From positions 1,149,508 through 1,213,507 of the forward strand of contig ML213504.1 of the NCBI GenBank assembly GCA_004369045.1: a stretch of DNA of 64,000 bases, written 5' to 3'. Below the pieces are notes generated by a model. That model was not told where the DNA came from, did not search any database, and saw only the letters and a program-made list of their open reading frames with translations. Positions within the stretch are counted from its first letter, which is position 1; every line of letters starts with the position of its first letter. The translations under genes and the position numbers were made by a program. Positions 47,491 through 60,745 of the stretch are shown piece after piece. This DNA is from Heliocybe sulcata (lineage: Eukaryota; Basidiomycota; Agaricomycetes; Gloeophyllales; Gloeophyllaceae).

Positions 47491-49525
47491 TCAGCCCTGT
47501 TCGTCAAGCACGAACGGCGTAATCAGCTCATACACATCCTCATTCCCTCCCCTCTCCCTACTCTCCTTCTTCCCAAACACCTTCCTCAACCGATACTTGA
47601 CTCCCTTGCGCTCCGGCATGTCAGACTCCTCGTAGACAGTCATCTCCTCCGGATAGCACGAGTCCACCAGCTGAGCGAGCTTCCGCATCCCGCTCGAGCT
47701 GTCACTCATCGCCTTGCGCGACTCGTCCAGCGCCGACTGCAAATACAACGCCATGTTCGGTAGAGTGATGGGCAGAGTCGGGAACGGCGTCATTGGCGCC
47801 AGAGGGATGGTATATGACTTTGCCATGGAGGAGTCGGCCCCGTCCCGAAGAAGGGCGGGCAGGGATGATAGGGTATAAGAGTACGGAAGCGTGTTCACAT
47901 CCCCGTTCACATACTTCCATCCACCAGCCTGTGTTTGCGGAACGGGATAATCTAGTGTTAGATACAGGATGGTGCGCCATTCGGTCGAGCGGTGATGAAC
48001 CTAAGGAGTAGCATGAGCGGACGGCGCACATCTGACACTACATGAGCTCAACTTACCCTTACAAATTGCACCACCGCTCTCAGCTTGAGGTCCTCTTGTT
48101 TCAGCGCCATGGCTTCGATACTCGGCTCTATCCTAGATGTTCTCATCCTCACCATGAGTTTAAGGAGATGTCTCCAACTCTGTGCCTGGATGTGGTATGG
48201 CGACGCTTTGCCATAAGGCAGCGTGATGACGTTCTGGAGAGGCTCTTGCATGGGATGTAACTCCGGAGTGATAGACGGGATATGGAATCCCATGGCTGCT
48301 CAGAGTAAGTATACTGTCGTGAGCAAGTGAGGATTATGCACTTACACACTCCCATCAGATACTCGGGCTCAACGAGTGGAGCAGGCGGTGGCACGAGAGC
48401 CGACTCCGATCTACTCGCGGAAGGTATGCTTTCCTCCTCGACGCTAGTCAACGCAGACCCCACAGAAACATAGGAAAGTCGGCTCGGACTCGAAGGCCTA
48501 GCGATGGATGACGATACAGAGGCCATCGGATCAGGCACAGGGAACGCAGGGGAGGTTTCCGGGCTCGGACTCAGACTGGGAGGGGGGAGCGCGGCGATGC
48601 GAGGTGGAAGCGGACCCACGGACATGGACCTCACTGCAGTCGGATACAGGAGCGGCACCTCTGCGCGGACGGTCGGGATGACGCCCGCTGACTGACTCCT
48701 GCCCAAATGAGTAGCATCATGCAGGACGTTTGGCTTGGTCATTCTCGGCACAGTAGGTGCCCGCGAGTATGCAGGCAAATCATGCACCTCCGGGGACGCA
48801 TCGCTCACGGAGGCAGGACGGCTCTCCTGGTCCTTCAGTGCAGCTTGCGCTTCCTCCTCTGCGACCAACTGCCGAACGAAGGCTTCGTCGTCCACATCGG
48901 GTTGATGCGAATGCGAGCTCTGCGCAGATCGTTCCTCCTCCTCGGCTTCCATTTGCAAGCGCCGTGCCAAGGCCTCGTCCTCGCGCATCTGCTGCTCCAG
49001 ATCCAGAGGGATAGCGGACGAACCGGCCTGACCAACCTGGAACGAGGCCCGCCGCGAAGTCGAGCCTCCCCCCTCACCCCAGTCATCCGGGCGGATATCT
49101 GTAAACGCAGACAACTGCTTCCTCTCTTCATCCAGCCGCGCAGACTCTGCCAGCGCCCGCATAAGCTCCTCCTCCTCCTCCGCGGCCTGCCTCGACTGCT
49201 CATTGACGGCTTGCGCCGACAGAACGAGCGCCAGCGCCAGGTCGTCGTCTTCGTACTCGTTCGCCTGCCGCTCGGCCCCCTGGGGTATCTGAGGTTCGGG
49301 CATCGGCATCGATACCGGAGGCTGTGGACACGATTGGGGTCGCAGGGCACGAGGGCCCGCGGGTCCTGGAGGAGAATAGTTGGGTGTAGAGCTGCCCGAG
49401 GGCGGCAGTGGCAGCGGGTATCGGTTGGGTGTCTGAGTCATGGGTATAGGCATCTCGGTTAATGAAGCAGACGGCGAGCCCTGCTCGTGTGGATAGGCTG
49501 CAGGGTAGGTGTAGGCGTGTATCAT
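47491..49525 (-). CDS. Unknown protein with UIM-like motifs
   Basis: Not a family I can name. The N-terminal 80 residues are Pro/Ser/Thr-rich. Residues about 85-220 carry four acidic amphipathic segments resembling ubiquitin-interacting motifs: EDDDLALALVLSAQAV, EEEEELMRALAESARL, REDEALARRLQMEAEEEE and DDEAFVRQLVAEEEA. The first two match the acidic-x-Leu-x-x-Ala-x-x-x-Ser pattern well; the others are looser. A Pro/Ser linker leads to LVEPEYLMGV, then a C-terminal region of about 300 residues (FHIPSITPELHPMQEPL, IEAMALKQEDLKLRAVVQFV, YPVPQTQAGGWKYVNGDV) that looks folded and conserved. It ends VLDEQG at 47491. The first in-frame ATG is 49525; an extra 5' exon near 49835 cannot be excluded. 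Ubiquitin binding is an inference. Confidence 0.7.
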
Positions 49526-50490
49526 GGGCGGGCCTGTGGAATGACGATGTGTGTGGGCACTTCGGAGGTTGTCGTCAGGACTCTGAAAGAATAAGTCGGA
49601 AGGTCTAGTCCTAAGGGCACCACGGTGCAGTCGACCGCCAGGTACCAAGCTGGGGGGTATTGCTGTGCTCCGCGAGCTAGGCGATGGCGATGTCTCCCTC
49701 GCTTGGTGATGGAAATCGGGACTGGTTGCACTATGGTGTTGCTGCGCCAGAAGACGATGGTTTTCCGCGCTAGTGGACGCATTTCCGTTGGCTGTGCGGT
49801 ACCCATGCTCAAAGGCGGCTGTTGAGAGGGATAGGGCATGGAGTCAGTTATAGCACTTCGGATGAAACCCTCCAGTCCAGAACAGCTCCTTAAAGTATAG
49901 GATCCCAAGGATCCCATATCGCGGTCACATCCATCCCCCAAGCGCCAGTAGGGATGCCTAAATCAGAAGAGGAATCTTACATGATGCATACATGTCCCTC
50001 CACCCCCGTCCGACGTGGCCGGCCCTTTGAACTGAGACTCCGTTATGACAGGTCAAGAATAGCGTTCGTACGCAGCGTAGAATAGCGGAAGGAATCGTTT
50101 ATAGGGCGAGCGCCCATACCCAAGCATGCTGTCTTACCACCCAACAGGAACAGAGCGCCCATAGACACAGCCACGCATGACTTCACGGAGATACAGCCAC
50201 AAAAGGCACAGTCCGCCCCTATTCCATATATCACACGTATACTTGGCAGTCGTCCAGGCGAGAACGAAAATGGACCAGACCGCACTATATGATAATGACA
50301 CAATATAAGTCTAACGTACAAATGCAAGGGAAGATGCAGGATGATGTGGACAGGTAAGAACTATGCACGTGTGAGAGACAATGCGATAAAAGGTGGGTTC
50401 ATAATTGTGTGGTCATGAGCAGATTGCTGTAGGAAGGGGAAAGATGCACTGGAAGCAGATAAAGTTAACGGAAGAAATGGACATCGTGAA
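49526..50490. other. Intergenic region upstream of the UIM-like gene
   Basis: 965 bp between the UIM-like gene's start and the RIM15 stop. Open minus-strand frames near 49525-49860 might be 5' exon or leader sequence of the UIM-like gene. The remainder (about 49950-50490) shows no coding signal and probably contains the RIM15 3' untranslated region and the promoter. Confidence 0.35.
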
Positions 50491-53400
50491 TCATGAAGCG
50501 TGGGTGGGCGGCGTGACTTTGGTAGCTCGAGGTCCACCCTCTTGCACAGTCGACGTTTTGAATCCCACTTGTCGCATCACAGCGAGAAGGTCCGCCTTCT
50601 GCACGGGTTTCGAAAGGTAGGCAGCAAAGAGTTGATTGGTCTCGTGCGGCTCATTCCCGCTGTACGCGCTGACGGCGATAATGGGCGTGTTCGTGTTTTT
50701 GCCATTCGTGTTCTTGATATAGCGAGCAGCACCCTCACCATCCACTATTGAATGAGATGAGCACGGCCAACTCGAGCAGGATCAGGTTCACTCACAGACA
50801 GGCATATGCAGATCCATCAGAATGCAATCAAACTCTGCGACGAGCTGTGAGAACCTCGTTGCTGACAGATGAGATAGAACGTACTGATATCACCCATGGC
50901 GACACTGATAGCCTCGGATCCATCACCAACTACATAACACCGACAGCCCAGCCGAATCAACAGTGTCTCAATGATCTTTGCGGTTATAGGGTTGTCGTCG
51001 ACGACCAAACAAGTGACCGCTCGATCATTCGGATCTGGCGCCCTCTTGAGGTCAACCGAGGACTGCTTGACATCCTTGAGCTCCACAGATGCCACAGACG
51101 ACGGTGGTGTGGTCGCTTCATAATGAGTAGAAGATTGGCCAGCTGACGATTGCCACGCCTCAGAATTGACGGATCCCTCGCCAACGCTGGACACGGAGGC
51201 TGTACGCAGACGACTGGGCATAGAATTACGCCGAAGGCCGTCGCCGTCCCAATGATTCAGCTTAAAGCGTTCCACAGTCGTGTACTCGGACGGTTTACGA
51301 GCATGATTACCGCCAGATCCAGGTGTCGAAGGAGGCATGCTACCTCGAGAAGGAGATGATGCAATCGAAGACGTGGATGTCGCGGGGGACGGCGGACTCG
51401 TCGGCATATTCTTGGTGTCAATAGCAGTGACAACTGAAGGAGGCTTCTTTACCCGTTGCGATATACTCCGTTTGCGTGTGTGCAAGTTCGACGGATCGGA
51501 TAGCGTGTGTGCTAGAGGCGCCATCTGATCCGAACGGAGCTTCCTAATGACCTCGTCGTTTGCTTGCTTCAAGACAGGAAGGTTCTTGAAGCTGAAGGCC
51601 CCGAAGTCTTCATCCGGGGGAGTTGACATCTCACGGTTCCCCAAGATCGGCATAGGAGCCGTTGTCGAATGAGCACCGGGTTCGGGGCTCATCGCTGGGC
51701 TCTCCCTAGAAGGCTGACCGGAAACAGCAACCGCCTCTTCTTCATGGAATAGGGCCGGAATGGCCCCCCGAGGATCGAAGTAGTCGGTGGACTCTGGGTC
51801 TGTCACCTGGGGAATGAACGCAGCCTCGGCAGACGTGACTTTATCCCATTCAATGTCATGGAACCAAGCGTGATCTTTCACCTCTCCGGCGCCATTTGCT
51901 CCCAGTCTCCGTGAAGGATCTAGTGTTAATAACCGTTCCATGAAGTCACGAGCCTCGTCCGAATACTCAATCCAATCTTCATGCCATTCAATTTGGCCGG
52001 AGAGGATGTTTTCAAAGACTTTCTCCGGGGAGTCGGCGTGGAACGGCGGGATGCCGTAGAGAAACTCGTAAGTGATGACACCCAATGCCCACTGATGCGA
52101 TGTGAGTCCCAAGGCATTCAATGTAAAATGAACAACACTTACCCAATCAACAGCAGCATCGTCGCCCCGTAAGCCTAGGATAGTTTCAGGGGCTAGATAG
52201 TCGGGCGTTCCAACAAATTTCTGTTCACCAGGGGGTGTGTTGACACCGGAGTGCGAGCGTAGGTCGGTGGTTAACTCTGCAGCGAACGAATGCAAAGGAC
52301 TATCGTTTCCTCTGTGGCCGTTCCTGCGAGCGAATCCTGCAAGGGACTCAGAGCCGCTAGACTCGCTTATATCATCTGATGAAGGAGTGTAAGGGCTCGC
52401 GGCCAGTCGAGGAACCGGATTTGTCCGCTGGCTAAAATACGAACCTCCGTTGAACAGGTCCGCTGAAGTCAATGGCGAAGACAGGTACGCCGCGTCCATA
52501 GAGGGAGGTCGCGATCCCGGGCTATGTCTTGCGCGCGTTCGTAGACCCCTTTCGAGGAGGTACTGTCCTTCCCGTGTTTGCCGGCCCAGCAGACCAATCC
52601 GGCTCAGACCGAAGTCGGTTAATTTCAGATGACCATACTGATCGATGAGCAGATTGTCAGGTTTCAGATCTCTGCAAAGTCGTCAGACCGTCGTGGATCC
52701 AAGAGGGGGTGGCTTTACTTACCGATGTACGATCCCCTGGTTATGGAGGTACTCGAGCGCTAGAACGACTTCAGCGATGTAATTCTTCGCCCATTCCTCG
52801 GGCAAAGAACCCAGTGACTTGAGTAACGCTGCACAATCCCCACCGTTCAGATATTCCATGACTAGATACAAGTTCTCCTTGCTCTGGAAAGTGAAGAAGA
52901 GCTTGGCCACAAACGGTGACTCAGCCTGTTTCATGAGAATCATCCGTTCCGCTTTGACGTTCGTGATCTGATTCTTCGCGATCATGTCCGCCTTCTTGAG
53001 AACCTTGATCGCAAAATAGTCTCCAGTAACTTTCTTTTTCGCCAAGAAAACGGAGCCGAATGCACCCTTGCTGATAGGCTTAATGATGTCGAAGTCCTTG
53101 ATTGAAGTCGGGTTGCTTCTCGACAAGGGCGCAACAGAAGGGAGGCGAGGAGACAGAGGTCCGGGGGCGGAATTAGTCGGGCTCAAGATGGGTTGAGCAG
53201 TCGAATGCCTACGACGCGACCGCGACATGGCCGGCGTCTCTCGGGGGGAAAGCATGGGCGACATCGGCGGCGTGTCTTGAGCCTGCGGCTCAAGCGTCAG
53301 GTTCTGAGTAGACCTCCTCTTCTTCACGGTCTGGTTCGGATCTTCGTTCAAGTCCATGGGAGGAGGCGTGCTGTCTGGAGACATGCTCGCTACAATGGGC

Positions 53401-56345
53401 GCAGCAAGGGCAAGCGGAGACGATACTGACGACGGCGTAGATGATCGAGTGTTGTACATTTGTCCTAACAAAGGTGCGTGGAAGGCGGGAATGGGGCTGG
53501 GAGCAAGAGTAGCGATAGGCTCAGGTGCCAGCTGACTCTCTGGAACTTGAGCTTGGGCGGAAATAGCTGGGGAAGCTGGGGCAACAGGCGTCGGGTCCGA
53601 GGAGGGCTCTTCACCTTTGAAGGCGTACTCGGAAGTAGTGCTAGAGTGATCGTCACTATCTCTTCCTTCCTCATGCTGTTCATCAGCGCCTTCGACGTCC
53701 GCTTCCTCCACGGAAGCAAGGGTCATCTCAATCTTCTCCTCCCATTCTTGCCGGACCTTCTCAGAGTACTTGATGGTGTTCTGCATCCGAATGACGTTGT
53801 CAGATTTCTGACGCATAACACGCTCGGCGTCCTCGACCAGTTGGCCGAGAGCAGCATCCTGAGTCGTCGGCCTTGCCCATGTGCGCACTTGGGTCATCTT
53901 CCGTTCTGAAGTAGGGGAGAGCAAACGTTGCCGTTCAATGGGCTCTTTCTGCTCCTCTTCCTTCAACGCTGGCACGGAGATCTCAGAAGCAACTTGCAAG
54001 ATATCCTCGAGCTGCTCCAGAATACGGCGCTGCATTTTTTTGACGCCTATACGTTGCATCTTACTGGCCAGAGGTCCACGGAATAGCATCAAAGGGGAAT
54101 GAGAGACAGGCGACGAAGACGGCGAGAACAAGGGCATGCCACGGTATTCCGGAGGCGTGCTGGGGGAAGATCGGTCGACACCAAGCAAGAGATCCCGGAT
54201 CGTGCTTCGCAACTCCATGATTGACTCGTTGCATTCCGCAATGTCCGCTTCGAGACGATGCACTTCACTACATGTCTCGTTGTGCTTCTCAAAGAACCAT
54301 TGAGGAATACTGCACTCGCATATACGGCATAGAATAGGCGTAGCGTTGATCGGTCGTACGATAGGGAAAGGCGTTAGCGGTTCGAAATTTCCACGCTCAC
54401 TGAAGTCCTTGAGAGTCTCAGCAGGTAGTGGCTCGTCGCCGACTTCACCAGCCTCAAGTGTAAAGGATGGAGTGTGCTGCCATTGCGGAGGACCGACAGG
54501 ACGGACAACCCACATCGTGTGCGTTGCCCGGCCATCCTCTCGGTCCACGATTAGCATACCTTGACCTTCCATTTGCTGGTAAAGCAATCCCGAAGCGCTG
54601 TCGCGATCATCTTCGGGCTGAGTCTGCAACTTGAACGTCACGGAGACCGTATGGGAATCGTCCTCTTGTAGCCGTCGCGTGGCCTCCTTGAACACGCCCC
54701 AATCGGATGGAGCGAGTATACGTGATATTCGAGACTCGAAGAGCTCTTCAGGATCCGTCCTTTATAGCATATATGATCAGCGAGACAAAACGAGGCAGGT
54801 TAGGTGTGCGTTGACGACTCACCCAACTACTGTTCTCCAAGCATAATTAATCCATTGGACGTGATCACCATCGAGATCAAGCTCGAGGACGATGTTGCGG
54901 TTCTGCGCCGTCTCTGCCTGCAGCCGTAGCCGCTCGGTGGCGAGAACGCGGGCTGACTCGCTAACCTCGTGATTCTTAGAGTGTCCGCGTTCATATTCCT
55001 TCAGGGGGGACGGCACAGCGGATAGATCCTTCGGGGCCTCGTCTCTTGATCTGCGACCGTAACTCGTGGTCCTCGTCATCCTGAGCTTCGCCTCGTCCTC
55101 GGCTGACAGCTTGAAGACACTAGGATCAGGGAGTTGTCCCTCTTTCGGGGGAGTAGTCGCCGATGCCGGTTTCTCCTCATCCTGAGGAGGCTTCATCACA
55201 AACGTAAGAGGCTCATCCTCCTCGTTCTGGTTCTCGTCGAAGTTCCAGAACTGCTTCTCCGCTTCCCACCATTCGACAACACGACTGAGACTGGCAACAG
55301 CCAGGAGCACCTGCACGTACCAGTTGCGGCCGTGCCAGTCCGGATGCTCTTCCCATGCTTTCCCTATGGCCTGAACTCTCTGGACGAGCGATTCACAGAT
55401 TTTGGGTTGGGACGTGAGCTGAGCTATGGACATGTCCATGACTTCCGTGGCCAGCGCTATTAGATCGTATAAAGCAGCCATGGTGGGTTCCAGGGGATCG
55501 TCGAGGAGCATCCGAGACGAACGGCGGTTGTTGGGGCTACCTAGAGTTTCGGAGAAACTGCTATGAGTGGTCCGAGGCAATGGTGAACGAGAACGTGAGG
55601 TAGACCGAGAACTTGCGGCAGAGCGGACGGGATGACTGGGAATGTGGATGTTTCGCGATAAGCGTCGCGATGAGGAGCTGCTCTGGCTCCAGGACGGGGC
55701 AATAGCATTCGACTGCTTTCGTGAGTCTGGCAGCGTCCCGGTGGTATTCTGCCTCCGCAGAGTGTTGGATGCGGAAGACGAGCCTGCTGAAGCTAAAACA
55801 AGGCCAGGTGAGGACGATGAATGAGTCAAAAGGGGAGGCCTGGGTATTGCTTCCTCGAGAGACGCACGTTGACGACTATGTCGGCCACTGTCCGACTCCG
55901 CATCATATCCAGCGTCCGAGCTATAATCGTCGCTAGGGACGGTCAGCTCTGATGGGTTTAGGAAATCCTGGTACTGGTAAACAGATTCGGATTCACTGCG
56001 CTGGGATTGAGACTCGTAGTCAGATCGATTGGCCCGTTCGCGTTCCCGTCCACGGGCTTCTCGCTCAGCTTCGCGTTCAGCCTCTTCCAGTCGGAGCCTC
56101 TCCTCAAACCAAGCAGTGATGGAATTTGTCACCCGCTGCAACTCCTTGTCGCATTCTGCCTTTGCTGTCTTGAGACGACGCATGACATGCCGCCGCACAA
56201 ACGGCATAGACACGGTGTTTGAACTCGTAGCATGGTGGTTGCTACTGCTGGCTGTGGCTTGGTTGCCAATGGGGGCCAGAACCGTCTCTGGCGAAAACAC
56301 AAGTGGGCTGGGAGCCTGTCGGCGGTGAAATCCAGAGTCGGACAT
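50491..56345 (-). CDS. RIM15: Rim15-type AGC kinase with PAS-like, zinc and receiver domains
   Basis: Greatwall/PASK-like kinase that drives entry into quiescence when TORC1, PKA and Pho85 are low. The ATG at 56345 gives [10 protein letters not shown]. The N-terminal 500 residues contain a conserved helical block ([18 protein letters not shown]). A PAS-like region follows ([20 protein letters not shown]). A zinc element reads [19 protein letters not shown] plus TC. The split kinase domain has [52 protein letters not shown], a long disordered insert of roughly 130 residues, then [14 protein letters not shown] and [17 protein letters not shown]. The C-terminus is a receiver domain: [10 protein letters not shown], the Asp in [19 protein letters not shown] and LSKPV. 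The protein is about 1,800 residues. Confidence 0.93.
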
Positions 56346-56986
56346 CGAATCCGTGAAGACAGACACGAAGCAAGAGCGGGGAGCGGGGGGTGGGATTAGG
56401 GACTAAGAAGCAGCAGGTGTGGCAAGCTGGCGGATAGAGGGACGGGGCTCGGCAGCACGGGAGACGGCGGGGGAATCAAGAACACATGAGAAGGCCAAGG
56501 GCGGCAGCAGCAGAGGCAATAACAGACGAATAAAGTAGAAAAAAGGGACGTCGAGGAGGTCGCCTGCCTCGTCTGTGGATGAAACAGACTCCACAGAGGC
56601 GCAAGAATCCGAGCAGGCGGTATTTCAGAGCAGCTCAGGCTCAGCCCGACTCCAAGGACCTACAATACCCTCGTTGCCATCAAACCTACTTTTCCTAGTC
56701 ACCCTGGACTTACAAGATCCGTGCTTCGCTAACCTCCCTTTCAGGCCGCCTAGCCCCGTTCGTGGCACCTCTATTTCCCATATTTTCTCACATCATTTTA
56801 TCCTGCGGTGTCCTGGGTCCTACCGCCACACCTTCCTTTGTCTGCAACGTGTGGTCGGTCTCGAGCTGCAGGACTCTCCGTTTCCCTACCCGAACGCTCT
56901 TTGAAAACGCATTATATCTCGGGGCTTACCGCTCTGCTGGTCAGTTCCAGGCCTCAGGACCGGCACAGAAACTCAGTGGCACGGCC
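56346..56986. promoter_or_regulatory. Divergent promoter RIM15 / bS18m
   Basis: 641 bp between opposing start codons. Plus-strand sequence near 56690-56900 is pyrimidine-rich. An open frame runs from 56762 into the bS18m start without ATG support, so the ATG at 56987 is preferred. A short RIM15 leader and the two promoters probably fill the stretch. Confidence 0.4.
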
Positions 56987-57620
56987 ATGTCTGCAATCCT
57001 TCGCAAGTTTGTCCAGGAGGGTTCGTGCAAGAGGCCTGTAGCGACACTCGCCAAGTGGTCCCGAACTTACGCGACGCCGCCCACTACCTATCAAGCCGGA
57101 ATAAAGGAGATCCAACAAGTGTTCAACGACGCAGCATCGCAGTCGAGTGAGTTGCGTCCACGTTCGAGCAAGATTAATGTAGCTCTGACTGCCATCCAAG
57201 GTCTTCCCGGGCCAATAAAGGGTAATGGTCCCTTCAACCTCGTTTCTGAAAATAGCGTATGCCCGTCCTTTCTTCCCGTGGGCCTGATACTACGAGGTGT
57301 GCTAGTTCGTCAGTCCCGATCGATTCACCGTCGATGCCTTCGCTCGGCGGCGGATATACCCTCGCCCCTACAGAGTCGGTCCAGACGCGAAGACATCTCG
57401 AGCGCAAGACCCGTTCTATCAGTTGAGCATTGACCCTCTGGACGAGTGCTGCAATGCAACGCTGTTGTCCAATTTCGTGACGGACATGGGCAAAATAAAG
57501 AGCCGCGCAGTTACTGGTCTCACCTGGCGCTCGCAACGGCGACTTACGAAGGCTATCAAACGGGCAAAGATGATGGGCGTTATGCCATGGCTCAGCAGGG
57601 CTTCGACGAGGGTATATTGA
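56987..57620 (+). CDS. RSM18: Mitochondrial ribosomal small-subunit protein bS18m (Rsm18)
   Basis: Component of the mitochondrial small ribosomal subunit. Exons 56987-57256 and 57306-57620 give 194 codons. The N-terminus is basic (MSAILRKFVQEGSCKRPVA and ARTYATPP-like sequence), a likely presequence. The second exon encodes VSPDRFTVDAFARRRIYPRPYRV, DPFYQLSIDPLDECCNATLL, FVTDMGKIKSRAVTGLTWRS and QRRLTKAIKRAKMMGVMPW. The KIKSRAVTGLTWRSQRRLTKAIKRAK-type pattern is the bacterial S18 signature for binding 16S-type rRNA. The N-terminal extension before the S18 core is longer than in bacteria, as usual for mitochondrial forms. It is divergent from RIM15 and followed by a gene-poor stretch. Confidence 0.9.
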
Positions 57621-59323
57621 TGGTGCGTGCAGCCGTGGCGGCGACTTCATTTCCAACTTGCTTGCGGGAGCTCATTTTGTCGTTACTGCTGGTCTAAATA
57701 CGAATGTCTTCCAGATCATCGAGAAGCGTTTTCGATTTGCGTGGTACTCAGTACTGAAGGTACCAGGGGTCGCAGGATCCTCGACTTGGTCGCTCGCCCT
57801 TCCGTCCCGCCTTGTACAATCTGGGCTAGAGAATGGCGATCGTGATAATGACGTACGGAGGAATACCTAGTCCCACGCTGGACCGAAATTACACCCGGCA
57901 AGATACAGAAGCACAAAGGGTTGCTATCATGGGATGTTCAGTGGTCTTATGATCATGGTGTCTAGTCTAGAGTGTTCTCGTGCGCCAGGACAATGTCCGA
58001 TAACGCTTCAAACCAAGAATGGTCTAACAAGCGTGAAGTCCACCTTGTATATTCATCAAGGCGCGTCCCCACTCCGCTGAGAGAAGAATGAATGCCGCAT
58101 TGGCCCAACCGCCAAGGTCTCTCCAACCGCGATATCCCGTTGTCACTGGGAAGTCGGTCAATTCAGCCACTCGAGCTCTTGAGTTGGGTTCTATCAAGCT
58201 TCGGGCCTGGAAGAGGGATATCTACTAAATAGCCCCATACGTCAGAACCACTTTCTCCCAACCTTATCCACATATACTTCTGCAGGGATCTCGCGCTTGC
58301 CGTCCTCCTATCAGCCAACTTACAGGAGACCCCGCTATACGCTCCAAACCTCTTGTTTCAGGGACCCGAAATTGGAGTTTATCGTAAGGAGCACCAGGAA
58401 TGAACCCGTGGCAGTGTGCATCAGAGCACTGCGAAATTTGGCTTTGACAAGTCAGGTAAACCGTGTATATTAGCCGTTTGGACAGAAGCCTGTCGCCATA
58501 TAAACAGTGATGCCCGTGCAGCGAGAGTTTGCTTCCGTACTCCATTTATCCAGCCCGCCACGGTCCATTCAGTTGACGGTAAGATGCGGTTGAGCTAGAA
58601 AACATACAAGACAGTCCTTGATCCGAAGTATTCATAGCCCAAAGCCAGGGAAGTCCCGATTCACGTGAAGAAAGTACAAAGTCAGGAAGGTTTACCCTGG
58701 GCACTCTAGATGAACATAGCTCGTGCATTATGAAGAAACCACTCAGCTGGTGCACGGGGCCTTCGATCGGGTGAGCCCCTGGAGTCGACCCGCCTGCTAG
58801 GAGGCGGCGCAGAAACTTCGATATCGCATCTATCACTCCGGGAGCCGTGTCTTCCAACCAGCAGCTTGGATAATGTAGAATGAAGGAGACATGGCGCAAT
58901 GGCTCAATTCACTGAGTCTTCGCTCCACAATGCAGAAGTCGGCATCCTCTATGGTCCTTGGGAAGCCTCCGAGCCGAACAGGATGCAGGCGCATGCCACT
59001 ACGCACGACTGACTAGACACCGACCACCTCAACGCTATCTTCAAAGAGCATCTCGGCACTTGAAGCCGGCTATTCAAAACTGAGCGTTCCATCATAGGGG
59101 CAGTCGCACAGCTCCCAGTGTATCCCATCGGATGTTGTTATATGGCACGCTCACCTCCCGTGATAGCACATCGGACGCATCAGCTGACTGCCTAACGCTG
59201 GAGGAAGCGGAAGCTAACAGCTGCCGGCGGCAATGATCGCGGACCTGCTCAAGTGGATGAGGAATCATTTATGGATACAGAATTAGACGAAAGGAACTAC
59301 GCGTAAGTCCGGTCATCAGATCT
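57621..59323. other. Gene-poor region, no supported gene
   Basis: 1.7 kb without a gene I can support, the largest such gap here. Short open frames include a hydrophobic one at about 57650-57870 (plus) and two on the minus strand at 58264-58545 and 58546-58899. None carries a recognised motif or a consistent set of splice sites. It may be a decayed gene or simply long 3' flanks of the convergent bS18m and RPN11 genes. Confidence 0.4.
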
Positions 59324-60532
<1,209 letters not shown>

Positions 60533-60745
60533 TGTGGAAGGATGTACGTTGGTAGCAGATGCAGGGGTAGCAGATGCAGGGCACTTAGGCTGACGCGTCT
60601 TCGATCGCGCGTGCACGTTCTCTTGTTTACGCATTATTTGGCGACCTGTGCTAAATAGACAGTCTGAGAGCAGATCTCCTTTTCGGTCCCTCATGCATAT
60701 GTTGTCTGCTACCGTGTCCTCGTCGCTGGTGTCGCTCTGCAGTCG
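60533..60745. promoter_or_regulatory. Divergent promoter RPN11 / unknown gene
   Basis: 213 bp between opposing start codons. No proteasome-associated control element (GGTGGCAAA-type) was recognised by eye. Confidence 0.4.
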
